Notes: generated from the sequence alone by a model not told the origin. 64,000 nt of DNA from Mucilaginibacter sp. OK098 (GCF_900142915.1 NZ_FRCM01000006.1:261503-325502); one strand, 5' to 3'; numbered from the stretch's first letter, positions 1-7,969 are shown. Numbers and translations are program-made.

Positions 1-768
1 TATAAAAACTACCCTGCACCCGTATTCGCCATTCCCGGGAATCATGATGCCGATGTTGACCCCTTAAACACTGAAAAACCACAAAGCCTGGACGCTTTCA
101 GAGCAGTGTTTTGTAATACAGCGGTAAAACCAATAGCTCTCGCAGGTGATACCAACCGCAAAACAAACATACAACCAAACCTATACTGGACGCTCCGTAC
201 ACCTTTAGCTGATATTATTGGTTTGTATAGCAATGTCCCAAAGTTTGGAACAGTAACTGATGAACAGAAAAATTGGTTTGTCAACGAGTTAAAAACACTT
301 TCCCCTGATAAAAAAGCATTGATTGTATGCATTCACCATGCGCCTTACTCTGCTGATATAAATCATGGCTCCAGCCTGCACATGCAGCGGTTATTGAATG
401 AAGCATTTGCTGCCGCCAATGTGTTGCCTGATATCGTATTTAGCGGCCATGTGCACAATTATCAGCGGTTTAATAAAACCTATCCCAACGGAAAGGTAGT
501 TCCGTTTATAGTAGCCGGTGCCGGTGGCTATTCAGACTTGCATGAATTGGCTGAACCCAACGACCCGCAATTTCCGGATGAAAACAGCCTGCTTAACGAT
601 GTTGAATTAAAAAACTACTGCGATGAAGCACACGGTTTTTTGAAGATCAAACTCTCAAAAGAAAAAGGGGGTATTATTTTATCGGGGGAGTATTATACTA
701 TCCCGCATATTGGTTTAGAAAACGCAGGCGCTACTTTGTATGATTCTTTTACGGTAAGCATTAATTAA
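1..768 (+). CDS. Metallophosphoesterase, 3' part (gene starts before the window)
   Basis: The reading frame is open from base 1 and ends at a TAA at 766-768, so only the last 255 residues are visible. Two calcineurin-like phosphoesterase metal-binding motifs are seen: GNHD near the start and GHVHNYQRF in the second half, with an IHHAPY histidine motif between them. In this family these residues bind a two-metal centre that hydrolyses phosphate esters. The GHVHNYQR form resembles purple acid phosphatase-type enzymes, which are usually exported. A GTG at 106 could be mistaken for a start, but the conserved GNHD motif lies upstream of it, so it is internal. The substrate cannot be told. The downstream neighbour is a convergent toxin-antitoxin pair. 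Confidence 0.85.
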   Translation, partial: YKNYPAPVFAIPGNHDADVDPLNTEKPQSLDAFRAVFCNTAVKPIALAGDTNRKTNIQPNLYWTLRTPLADIIGLYSNVPKFGTVTDEQKNWFVNELKTLSPDKKALIVCIHHAPYSADINHGSSLHMQRLLNEAFAAANVLPDIVFSGHVHNYQRFNKTYPNGKVVPFIVAGAGGYSDLHELAEPNDPQFPDENSLLNDVELKNYCDEAHGFLKIKLSKEKGGIILSGEYYTIPHIGLENAGATLYDSFTVSIN

Positions 769-802
769 AGCTATTTAGAATTTCAAAATAAATAGATTAG
801 AA

Positions 803-1093
803 TCATAAAAATATGGGATCCTGCCTGTTATCCCAAAAGAATAACACTTCAATATAAGTATCTCCAACCCGATAAAACATTGAACAGTTTTTATGGACAA
901 AAGCTTTCCGAACTGTTTGCGCTTTGTTTACTGCCTGGAAAATTAAAGGAAATTTGCTAATTATCTCCGTCACTTTGTAAGCGCGTCTTCTAAATTCCTT
1001 TAATTCTTTTTCGCTCCACTTGGCCATTATTTGTTCACCGATGCACTCAAATGTATCATCTGCCTCATCAGAAAAAATTACGTCGAAGTGCAT
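803..1093 (-). CDS. ParE/RelE-type toxin of a type II toxin-antitoxin pair
   Basis: This 96-residue protein has the size and pattern of the RelE/ParE superfamily. It has an N-terminal helix pair (residues 8-50), a basic strand region (VRKAFVHKN) and a C-terminal strand ending FWDNRQDP, a typical ParE/RelE ending. Family members either cleave ribosome-bound mRNA or poison gyrase; this ending is commoner in the ParE-like branch, but the target cannot be decided. Its ATG overlaps the stop of the upstream antitoxin gene by one base (TAATG), so the two are translationally coupled. The promoter lies in front of the antitoxin. Confidence 0.8.
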   Translation of the reverse strand: MHFDVIFSDEADDTFECIGEQIMAKWSEKELKEFRRRAYKVTEIISKFPLIFQAVNKAQTVRKAFVHKNCSMFYRVGDTYIEVLFFWDNRQDPIFL

Positions 1094-1299
1094 TAATCAG
1101 CGGGATATTTCTTCTTAAATTCTTCAAATGTAACAAATCGTCCTGCAACAATATCGGCTTCGCCACGAGCAATTCCCGCTAACACGTGTGGGGGAAGCTC
1201 CCCTTCATCATCTTTGACAAAAGAAATTTCCAACGCTTCTAAAAAAGCTTTCATAAACTTTTCCTGTTCATCTGTAGGGTATATCACATAAGCTGCCAT
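1093..1299 (-). CDS. Antitoxin partner of the ParE/RelE-type toxin
   Basis: A 68-residue acidic protein directly upstream of, and overlapping, the toxin gene. Residues 8-30 look helical (DEQEKFMKAFLEALEISF). The C-terminal half (GIARGEADIVAGRFVTFEEF) carries the G-x-A-x-I-x-x-G-R-x-x-x-x-E-E-F pattern seen in small Bacteroidota antitoxins. Antitoxins of this kind neutralise the toxin and usually repress their own promoter. No HTH is obvious, so DNA binding, if any, may be by a ribbon-helix-helix-like N terminus. Calling it an antitoxin rests on position, size and the one-base overlap. Confidence 0.72.
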   Translation of the reverse strand: MAAYVIYPTDEQEKFMKAFLEALEISFVKDDEGELPPHVLAGIARGEADIVAGRFVTFEEFKKKYPAD

Positions 1300-1302
1300 A
1301 AA

Positions 1303-1335
1303 TCAAATTTAGATAAAAATCTAATCTCTACCAAA
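1303..1335 (-). promoter_or_regulatory. Toxin-antitoxin promoter with palindromic operator
   Basis: On the minus strand TTTG (1332-1335) and TAAATTTGA (1303-1311) are separated by 20 bases, matching the Bacteroidota -33/-7 pattern. The perfect palindrome TTAGAT-AAAA-ATCTAA (1309-1324) overlaps the -7 element and part of the spacer, a good place for autoregulation. The -33 element overlaps the rpsJ terminator. Confidence 0.65.
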
Positions 1336-1363
1336 AAAGCCAACTCTTTCGAAATGGCTTTTT
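1334..1363 (-). terminator. Rho-independent terminator of the str operon
   Basis: AAAAAGCCA and TGGCTTTTT form a 9-bp stem with a 12-base loop, followed on the minus strand by a T run. It sits 60 bp after the rpsJ stop and shows that the operon ends here. Confidence 0.8.
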
Positions 1364-1423
1364 AATTTATCCTGAATCTTGATTCTTATCTCTTGATTCT
1401 AAAATATCGATCTTCCGGTACTA

Positions 1424-1729
1424 TCACACCTTGATCTCAACTTCAACACCGCTTGGCAATTCAAGCTTCATTAAAGCATCAACAGTTTTTGAATTTGAAC
1501 TGTAGATATCCAATAAGCGTTTGTATGAGCATAATTGAAATTGCTCACGTGCTTTTTTGTTTACGTGCGGTGAACGCAATACTGTGAAAATTTTCTTTTC
1601 AGTTGGTAAAGGAAGCGGTCCGCTTACTACAGCGCCTGTCGGCTTTACTGTCTTTACGATCTTTTCAGCTGATTTATCAACCAGGTTGTAATCGTACGAT
1701 TTTAATTTAATTCTGATCCTTTGGCTCAT
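1424..1729 (-). CDS. rpsJ: 30S ribosomal protein S10
   Basis: At 101 residues this is the normal length of bacterial uS10. It starts MSQRIRIKLKSYDYNLVD, the typical S10 beginning, and contains GPLPLPTEKKIFTVLRSPHVNKKAREQF, the conserved loop that inserts into the 30S head. S10 is also the NusE transcription factor. It is the last gene of the rpsL-rpsG-fusA-rpsJ operon, 149 bp after fusA. A terminator follows instead of rplC, which is noteworthy because rpsJ usually heads the S10 cluster. Confidence 0.97.
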   Translation of the reverse strand: MSQRIRIKLKSYDYNLVDKSAEKIVKTVKPTGAVVSGPLPLPTEKKIFTVLRSPHVNKKAREQFQLCSYKRLLDIYSSNSKTVDALMKLELPSGVEVEIKV

Positions 1730-1740
1730 TTTGTTTTTTT

Positions 1741-1876
1741 TGTGATGATCTCACCGATTAAGAATGATTTCACCGATTTGTTAATTATCACGCCTAAGAG
1801 CTATTTAATAGGCTATGATCGTTTATTTAAAAAGTTGATTGGCAACTAATCTCTAATCACCAATCAACTAATCTCT
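1741..1876. repeat. Word repeats in the fusA-rpsJ gap
   Basis: Two short vocabularies fill this gap. CACCGATT occurs twice at 1752-1781 and belongs to the same family as the repeats at 4022-4082. AGTTGATTGG (1833-1842) and CCAATCAACT (1860-1869) form a 10-bp inverted repeat around CTAATCTCTAATCA words. Both vocabularies recur elsewhere in the window. Confidence 0.7.
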
Positions 1877-1878
1877 AT

Positions 1879-3990
1879 TTACGCGTTCGCAGCAGCTTTT
1901 TTGCCTCTTGCTTTGGCAACTACTTCTTCCTGTACGTTACGTGGTGCTTCAGCATAGTGATCAAACTCCATGGTTGAAGTAGCACGGCCCGAAGTGATGG
2001 TACGTAACTGGGTTACATAACCAAACATTTCTGAAAGTGGTACAGTAGCTTTAATTACCTGTGCACCTGCGCGTGAATCCATACCTAACAGCTGGCCACG
2101 ACGACGGTTCATGTCACCGATAACATCACCCATGTTTTCTTCAGGGGTTAAGATCTCGATCTTCATGATCGGCTCAAGTAACATTGGTTTACATTTTGGC
2201 AACGCCTCGCGGTAAGCAGATTTTGCAGCTATCTCGAAAGATAACGCATCTGAATCGACTGCGTGGAATGAACCATCAATTAAACGTACTTTTAAGCTGG
2301 TTAACGGGTAACCGGCCAATACACCATTTGCCATTGAAGCAGCAAAGCCTTTTTCAACAGATGGAATAAATTCACGTGGGATTGAACCACCGCTAATTTC
2401 ATTCACAAACTGTAAGCCTTCTTTGCCTTCGTCATTTGGTGAAAGGATAACCTGGATATCGGCAAATTTACCGCGACCACCGGTTTGTTTCTTATAAGTT
2501 TCGCGGTGCTGTATAGTACCGGTAATTGATTCTTTGTATGCTACTTGTGGCGCACCCTGGTTAACCTCTACTTTAAACTCACGTTTTAAGCGGTCCATGA
2601 TGATATCTAAGTGAAGCTCGCCCATACCTGAAATTACAGTCTGGCCGGTTTCTTCATCAGATCTTACACGGAAAGTTGGATCTTCTTCAGATAATTTACC
2701 TAAAGCCATACCCAATTTATCTACGTCAGCCTGTGTTTTAGGCTCAATAGCTAAACCGATAACCGGCTCAGGGAAGTTCATTGATTCAAGAACGATAGGA
2801 TGTTTCTCATCACAAAGGGTATCACCTGTTTTAATATCTTTAAAGCCTACTACCGCAGCAATATCACCTGCACCTACATTAGGGATAGGGTTTTGCTTGT
2901 TAGCATGCATCTGGAAGATACGGGAAATACGCTCTTTGTTGCCTGAACGCATGTTATGTACATATGAACCAGCCTCAAGGTTACCTGAGTACACGCGAAT
3001 AAAGCACAAACGACCTACGAAAGGATCGGTTGCAATTTTAAACGCTAATGCTGCAAATGGCTCTTTTTCTGATGGCTGACGAATAATTTCTTCGCCGGTA
3101 TCAGGATTAGTACCCACAATGCCATCCACGTCCATAGGTGAAGGAAGTAATTCCATCACATAATCAAGCATGGTTTGAACACCTTTGTTTTTGAATGATG
3201 AACCGCAAACCATAGGAACGATCTTTGCATCTAAAACAGCTTTACGTAAAGCGTCAAGCACTTCGCGTTCAGTAATTGTTTCAGGAGCGTCAAAGAATTT
3301 CTCCATCAGGCTCTCATCATAATCAGCTACTGATTCAAGAAGTTTTTCTCTCCACTCAGTTGCTTCTTCAATCATATCCTCAGGGATAGGCACTTCAGTA
3401 AAGGTCATCCCTTTATCATGCTCATTCCAAACAATACCTTTCCAGTTAATTAAATCAACAACACCTTTAAAGTTCTCTTCAGCACCAATTGGCAACTGTA
3501 AAGGAACAGCGTTGCTGCCTAACATACTTTTTACCTGTTTTACAACATTTAAAAAGTCGGCGCCTGAACGGTCCATTTTATTAACGAAACCTATACGGGC
3601 AACGTTGTAGTTATTTGCAAGTCTCCAGTTGGTTTCTGATTGCGGCTCAACACCGTCAACAGCTGAAAATAAGAAAACCAAACCATCCAATACACGTAAT
3701 GAACGATTTACCTCAACGGTAAAATCCACGTGTCCCGGGGTATCAATAATATTGATGTGGTATTGGTGACCTCTGTATTTCCAGTCGATAGTAGTAGCAG
3801 CCGAAGTAATGGTAATACCACGCTCCTGCTCCTGTGCCATCCAGTCCATTGTAGCTGCACCTTCGTGAACCTCGCCAATTTTATGGCTAAAGCCAGAGTA
3901 GTACAGTATACGCTCTGTAGTTGTAGTTTTACCAGCATCAATGTGAGCGGCAATACCTATATTTCTTGTATATCTTAGATCTCTTGACAT
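1879..3990 (-). CDS. fusA: Translation elongation factor G
   Basis: This 703-residue GTPase drives ribosomal translocation and, with RRF, ribosome recycling. The G1 motif AHIDAGKTTTTERIL is at residues 15-29; the switch region (RGITITSAA), G3 (DTPGHVDF) and G4 (NKMD) follow. The C-terminal domains have the family's usual length, with conserved ITGTIQHRE and MGDVIGDMNRRRG segments. The start is MSRDLRYTRNIGI, as in many EF-Gs. It lies between rpsG and rpsJ in the str operon, with no tuf gene downstream. It appears intact. Confidence 0.98.
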   Translation of the reverse strand: MSRDLRYTRNIGIAAHIDAGKTTTTERILYYSGFSHKIGEVHEGAATMDWMAQEQERGITITSAATTIDWKYRGHQYHINIIDTPGHVDFTVEVNRSLRVLDGLVFLFSAVDGVEPQSETNWRLANNYNVARIGFVNKMDRSGADFLNVVKQVKSMLGSNAVPLQLPIGAEENFKGVVDLINWKGIVWNEHDKGMTFTEVPIPEDMIEEATEWREKLLESVADYDESLMEKFFDAPETITEREVLDALRKAVLDAKIVPMVCGSSFKNKGVQTMLDYVMELLPSPMDVDGIVGTNPDTGEEIIRQPSEKEPFAALAFKIATDPFVGRLCFIRVYSGNLEAGSYVHNMRSGNKERISRIFQMHANKQNPIPNVGAGDIAAVVGFKDIKTGDTLCDEKHPIVLESMNFPEPVIGLAIEPKTQADVDKLGMALGKLSEEDPTFRVRSDEETGQTVISGMGELHLDIIMDRLKREFKVEVNQGAPQVAYKESITGTIQHRETYKKQTGGRGKFADIQVILSPNDEGKEGLQFVNEISGGSIPREFIPSVEKGFAASMANGVLAGYPLTSLKVRLIDGSFHAVDSDALSFEIAAKSAYREALPKCKPMLLEPIMKIEILTPEENMGDVIGDMNRRRGQLLGMDSRAGAQVIKATVPLSEMFGYVTQLRTITSGRATSTMEFDHYAEAPRNVQEEVVAKARGKKAAANA

Positions 3991-4021
3991 TATCTTTTTT
4001 TGATTTCTCTGATTATTTAAT

Positions 4022-4082
4022 GATTACACCGATCTGCAATCATAACAAAATCGGCGTAATCCAATATTAAATCGGTGTAATC
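4022..4082. repeat. Triplicated ATTACACCGAT repeat between rpsG and fusA
   Basis: GATTACACCGAT (4022-4033) is exactly complementary to ATCGGTGTAATC (4071-4082). A third, one-mismatch copy (ATCGGCGTAATC) lies between them at 4050-4061. The transcript can form two alternative hairpins in the gap upstream of fusA. The same CACCGATT word recurs at 1752-1781. Confidence 0.8.
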
Positions 4083-4089
4083 TTATTAA

Positions 4090-4557
4090 TTAGAAACGGA
4101 AATGTGAGAACGCTTTGTTAGCCTCAGCCATTTTGTGCGTATCTTCTTTCTTTTTCACTGCTGCACCTTCACCTTTAGCTGCTGAGATGATCTCGCCTGC
4201 TAATTTCTCCATCATGGTTTTTTCACCACGACGACGGGCATAGTTGATCAGCCATTTCATACCTAAAGCTACTTTACGTTCCGGACGAACTTCTGTAGGC
4301 ACCTGGAAGTTTGCACCACCAACACGACGGCTTTTTACTTCAACAGCAGGCATTACATTGTTTAAAGCTTTTTTCCAGGTATCCAACCCGTTTTCGCTGG
4401 TTTTCTTTTCAACAATATCAACAGCATTATAGAATATGGCGTATGCGGTTGATTTTTTACCGTCATACATCATGTTATTTACAAACCTGGTTACCAGAAC
4501 ATCATTGAATCTTGGATCAGGAAGAAGGATTCTTTTTTTTGGTTTTGACTTTCTCAT
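4090..4557 (-). CDS. rpsG: 30S ribosomal protein S7
   Basis: At 155 residues it is the normal length for uS7, a 16S rRNA 3'-domain binder that nucleates head assembly. It has the expected DPRFNDVLVTRFVNNMMYDGKK start, the PAVEVKSRRVGGANFQVP loop and RRGEKTMMEKLAGEI. It is second in the operon, 19 bp after rpsL. Unlike most genes here it is preceded by a near-perfect Shine-Dalgarno sequence. Confidence 0.97.
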   Translation of the reverse strand: MRKSKPKKRILLPDPRFNDVLVTRFVNNMMYDGKKSTAYAIFYNAVDIVEKKTSENGLDTWKKALNNVMPAVEVKSRRVGGANFQVPTEVRPERKVALGMKWLINYARRRGEKTMMEKLAGEIISAAKGEGAAVKKKEDTHKMAEANKAFSHFRF

Positions 4558-4566
4558 TGTTACTAT

Positions 4567-4574
4567 CCTCCTTT
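4567..4574 (-). promoter_or_regulatory. Strong Shine-Dalgarno sequence of rpsG
   Basis: The minus strand reads AAAGGAGG 9 bases before the rpsG ATG, close to a full anti-SD complement. Bacteroidota genes generally lack such sites, so this one stands out. Confidence 0.75.
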
Positions 4575-4576
4575 AA

Positions 4577-4990
4577 TTATTTCTTTTTACCTTTTGTTGG
4601 CGCTGCTGCTACTTGACCCGGTTTAGGGCGCTTAGTTCCGTATTTTGAACGGCGTTGGTTACGACCGGCTACACCTGATGTATCTAATGCACCACGGATG
4701 ATGTGGTAACGTACACCTGGTAAATCCTTAACACGACCACCACGGATCAAAACAATAGAGTGTTCCTGTAAGTTGTGACCTTCACCAGGGATGTAAGCAT
4801 TTACTTCTTTTCCGTTGGTAAGGCGCACACGGGCCACTTTACGCATTGCTGAGTTTGGTTTTTTAGGGGTAGTGGTATACACGCGTGTGCATACTCCTCT
4901 TCGCTGTGGACAGCTGTCCAACGCTGGTGACTTACTCTTGTCAACCAGAGCTACTCTACCTTTTCTAACTAATTGTTGAATAGTAGGCAT
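4577..4990 (-). CDS. rpsL: 30S ribosomal protein S12
   Basis: This 137-residue protein is uS12, which lies in the decoding centre. It starts MPTIQQLVRKGR and contains the universally conserved TTPKKPNSAMRKVARVRL and PGVRYHIIRGALDT segments. The lysine of PKKPNSA, where streptomycin-resistance substitutions usually fall, is the wild-type residue. The tail is short and lysine-rich. It is the first gene of the str operon, with a clear promoter about 45 bp upstream. Confidence 0.97.
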   Translation of the reverse strand: MPTIQQLVRKGRVALVDKSKSPALDSCPQRRGVCTRVYTTTPKKPNSAMRKVARVRLTNGKEVNAYIPGEGHNLQEHSIVLIRGGRVKDLPGVRYHIIRGALDTSGVAGRNQRRSKYGTKRPKPGQVAAAPTKGKKK

Positions 4991-5035
4991 TCTTCCTTTT
5001 TTTGTTTATTTGTTTTTAACCCGGTTTTCGGGACT

Positions 5036-5068
5036 GCAAAAGTACGGACTTATTTTTTGATTTTCAAT
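5036..5068 (-). promoter_or_regulatory. str operon promoter
   Basis: On the minus strand TTG (5065-5067) and TACTTTTGC (5036-5044) are separated by 20 bases, a close match to the Bacteroidota consensus. It lies about 45 bp upstream of the rpsL ATG. Confidence 0.75.
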
Positions 5069-5312
5069 AGGTTATTGAAAAAAGTTTGAGGGGTTAAGTA
5101 ATAAAGGTTGAAAGGGTTATAGATGTTGAAGTTGCTGACTATGGTTATGGATTTAGAATTATTTGCTTCCGGGGTATTCTAAAATCTTTTTATCCTTCTA
5201 ATCTTAGCCTAAACATACGGTTTAATCTTAATTAAATCTGCGTTAGTCAATTTGCAGAATGAAGATTTCAGTCATTAAATTTTCAGCCATCTTTAGTTTG
5301 CTGCATTTTAAA
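5069..5312. other. Gap between the str promoter and the araC-type gene
   Basis: No gene is seen. At 5101-5135 there is a short run of GTTGAA/AAAGG words resembling the intergenic word repeats found elsewhere. The rest shows nothing recognisable. Confidence 0.5.
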
Positions 5313-6110
5313 TTAACGCTTTAAAGCCATCCTGAATTTAGCCGGGGTGACTTGATAGTGTAACCGGAAGGATCTAATCAGGTGTGTTGCATCTGTGAAA
5401 CCGGAAAGATGGGCAATTTCATTAATCTGCCCTTTTGTTTTGAAAAGCAACCCCATAGCTTTTTGCAGACGCATTTTTAACTGGTATTCTCCGAAAGTCA
5501 ACCCTTCCTTTTCTTTGAATGCCCTTGCTAAATACATTGGATGGACAAAAACTCTTTCTGCCACCGAGCGAATTGTATGATGAACATTAAATTCATTTTC
5601 GAGTATATCCTTAACTTTAGCCATCCACACCAGGTGGGAAGAAACTTTCATTTTTACGTTTGCAGACAGCCAACTGAATATGTATTCATCTGCTATAACG
5701 GCATCTTCATATTTACAAAAAGCAAACATCGCCTTATAAAGATATTCTAAAACACCCGTTTCATAAACAACTGAAACCATTGGCAGAGAACAAGATAGTT
5801 CATGTTTTTCCAGCAGCTCTTTTTTGAACTCAACATTAAAGCACCTGCCGCCCTGCCTGAGAAACTGGTTGGCGTGCCTGTAGCCGGAAGGACGAAACAA
5901 GATTTGGCCGGGGAGGACCAGTTTATTTTCTTTTTCGTTTATCTCGTGATAATTACCGTTAATCAACAACGACAAGTAAGGGTTTTCATGATAATGCTCG
6001 GCTAACTCCGTAAGGGGCTCATACCGGGTAACATTAATCTTACAAGATCCGTTTTCCTGATTCTGTGCTTCGGTTCCGAAATAATTCCCCGCTAGTAATA
6101 AAACTGGCAT
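5313..6110 (-). CDS. AraC-family transcriptional regulator
   Basis: This 265-residue protein has an N-terminal cupin-like sensor half (residues about 20-90: HYHENPYLSLLINGNY, LVLPGQILFRPSGYRH, which is typical of AraC sensor domains). Two helix-turn-helix units fill the last 100 residues (SVAERVFVHPMYLARAFKEKEGLTFGEY, then GQINEIAHLSGFTDATHLIRSF). Such proteins activate genes on binding a small effector. The effector and targets are unknown; no operon partner is present, as the upstream gene has its own spacer of 138 bp. Confidence 0.88.
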   Translation of the reverse strand: MPVLLLAGNYFGTEAQNQENGSCKINVTRYEPLTELAEHYHENPYLSLLINGNYHEINEKENKLVLPGQILFRPSGYRHANQFLRQGGRCFNVEFKKELLEKHELSCSLPMVSVVYETGVLEYLYKAMFAFCKYEDAVIADEYIFSWLSANVKMKVSSHLVWMAKVKDILENEFNVHHTIRSVAERVFVHPMYLARAFKEKEGLTFGEYQLKMRLQKAMGLLFKTKGQINEIAHLSGFTDATHLIRSFRLHYQVTPAKFRMALKR

Positions 6111-6248
6111 ACTTGTTATCTATATTGAACGTAACTAATTCTGAATATCATTTTTAAAATATCATCTAAAAAACGATAAAAATAAATTAAAAATATAAAT
6201 ACTGTAAACCCCGGTTTTATGAATTGTAGCATTCGTCCCTTAAATACG

Positions 6249-7361
6249 CTATTTTATATAGCTTTTAACATCATGACCCTGACTGTTAAGTGAAGCTGTA
6301 TTCTCAATTAATAGTTTTACTGCAGCAGCATTTATCCGCTGGTATGAAACGGTTTTCCACTTATTAATGTTCTTTTCAAATTCAACATCAAATATAACTT
6401 TAGATAGGTCCCTTATCAGGCAATAATTAGCAAACGGATGTGAATTTTCATAACTACTGTGATCAGATTCATTTATAAAAAACTCCATTGTATGGTAAAC
6501 AGACTGTTTCAGCAAGCTTAATTCAACCAGTTTGGCCCTGTATTCCAAATCTGCTCCTCCTAAGTGAGGAAACAGTTTTGAATCTGCAAAATGACGGCCC
6601 TCATGCGCTAAAAGGTCAACCAAAAAATCTTCACTTTTAACATCATATGCTTTGCTAACCGCAAAAATGGCCGAACTGGTTGTCCACCCCCCGGGATAAT
6701 TTTTTCCAAGAGTGGCATATTCTTCCCAACCGAGGCTAATGAAACCATCCATAAATACTACCGGTGCCTGTATCTTTTCCTTTTGTATCTGAAATTCATA
6801 AGTGGTGTCTCTTTCCTTACGCCACACAAGCAAATCGTATAGTTTACCTGTTTTTCCAAATCCACTGGTATAAAGGCCGTTTGTCCGGATGTATTTGGTC
6901 ATATATAAATCCAGGGTATCAACCGGTAATTCACTGTGGACAATTTTCAAATGATATTTCTCCGCCAGGAAAGTACTTATGTTTCTTATAATGAGTGTGT
7001 CATAATTTTTATCTTCATTTTTCAGCGATAATCTCCAGTAATCCCTGAAAAATTTGACCAGACTATCTATTGGGGATTTTCTTTCTATCAGGTAGCTGCT
7101 TTTATCCTCTTTGTATTTGAAGCGGTTATAAAAATTCTTTATAAACTCTTTATCTTTTTGAGTAATTAATTCAGCGCTGTCCGCTTTTAAAATAGTAAGG
7201 GCAGCATTAATGTTAGCCTGTAAAGCATATCCATATATTTTCTTATAATTTATCTTTACGCTATCAACTTTAGACGACTGTGCGAAAGATGAATAAAAGA
7301 TAAATAACAGGCCGGTTATAAAAAATATTTTGATAAATATGAATGAACGGATATGGTGCAT
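6249..7361 (-). CDS. Secreted protein with HEXXH zinc-protease-like motif, family not recognised
   Basis: A 370-residue protein starting at the ATG that gives MHHIRSF; a TTG 24 bases upstream would only add residues before the signal peptide. A hydrophobic segment (residues 8-24) ending FAQ at 25-27 looks like a signal peptide. Residues 253-257 read HEGRH, an HEXXH motif inside a helix (VDLLAHEGRHFAD); Glu273 or Glu280 could be a third zinc ligand as in gluzincins. The N-terminal half is charged and helical. I do not recognise the family. Protease activity is inferred from the motif alone. Confidence 0.7.
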   Translation of the reverse strand: MHHIRSFIFIKIFFITGLLFIFYSSFAQSSKVDSVKINYKKIYGYALQANINAALTILKADSAELITQKDKEFIKNFYNRFKYKEDKSSYLIERKSPIDSLVKFFRDYWRLSLKNEDKNYDTLIIRNISTFLAEKYHLKIVHSELPVDTLDLYMTKYIRTNGLYTSGFGKTGKLYDLLVWRKERDTTYEFQIQKEKIQAPVVFMDGFISLGWEEYATLGKNYPGGWTTSSAIFAVSKAYDVKSEDFLVDLLAHEGRHFADSKLFPHLGGADLEYRAKLVELSLLKQSVYHTMEFFINESDHSSYENSHPFANYCLIRDLSKVIFDVEFEKNINKWKTVSYQRINAAAVKLLIENTASLNSQGHDVKSYIK

Positions 7362-7564
7362 TGTGTTAATAATTATATCTGGCAAATTACGCCTAAAATC
7401 ACAAACAGAAATAGTATCAGATTAACCTTTTTTGAAAGGCTAAAAGAAGCTTACAACTTTTGTTGGATAGTAATAAATGGTAGCAATTGAGCAAAAGACA
7501 TCAGATGTCCCTAAATTCAGCATAAAATATAACCTGCACAATCATTCAATCAAAAAAATCAGCA

Positions 7565-7600
7565 GTCAAAAAAAAGAGTCCCGGATCTCCCCGTGGCTCT
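7565..7600 (-). terminator. Terminator after the small His-rich lipoprotein gene
   Basis: On the minus strand AGAGCCACGG pairs, with two mismatches, with CCGGGACTCT and is followed by eight T. It lies 40 bp after the stop of the 40-residue gene. Confidence 0.6.
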
Positions 7601-7639
7601 CTATACAACCTCACTTATCTTATCTTAAACAATCTTTAA

Positions 7640-7762
7640 TTAATAACCGTGACGGTAGTAATGATGGTGATGACCTCCATATCCGCCTTCTACATAACAA
7701 CCTGAAGTTACTGATACTATGGCGCTTATTAAAAGTGCAAATGCTACAAATTTCTTTTTCAT
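7640..7762 (-). CDS. Small His/Gly/Tyr-rich lipoprotein (40 residues)
   Basis: Read directly from the minus strand: an ATG at 7762 opens a 40-codon frame ending TAA at 7640. It begins MKKKFVAFALLISAIVSV, a signal peptide, followed by TSGC as a lipobox-like site, then EGGYGGHHHHYYRHGY to the end. The four consecutive histidines and the tyrosines could bind metal, but this is a guess. A terminator follows and the frame has no in-frame alternative start, which supports a real gene. A longer 97-codon frame on the opposite strand looks spurious. Confidence 0.65.
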   Translation of the reverse strand: MKKKFVAFALLISAIVSVTSGCYVEGGYGGHHHHYYRHGY

Positions 7763-7937
7763 GGCTTTAAGTTTTAATATCAACATCCTTAATTGGGGCG
7801 TTTGCATGTTTGATACATTTAAAACGAAAAGGATTAACCGGCATGTGTTTATTTATATGATTATGTTTGAAGAGTGAGGGGATGAAGCGTTAAAAATTAT
7901 CCTAAAATCCTTCAAACCCAAAAAATACTGGTCAAAA

Positions 7938-7969
7938 TTTGCATTTATATAAGCACTTATATAAATTGC
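7938..7969 (+). promoter_or_regulatory. hut operon promoter with palindromic MarR operator
   Basis: TTTG (7938-7941) and TAAATTGC (7962-7969) are 20 bases apart. Nearly all of the spacer and part of the -7 element are covered by a perfect 11-bp inverted repeat with a 2-base centre (7943-7966, arms ATTTATATAAG and CTTATATAAAT). This is the layout expected of a MarR-type autorepressor site. The ATG of the marR gene follows the -7 element by only three bases. Confidence 0.72.

Noticed and set aside
7477..7770. 97-codon plus-strand frame
   Set aside because: It overlaps the better-supported small lipoprotein gene on the other strand and its terminator, and has no motif or plausible composition.
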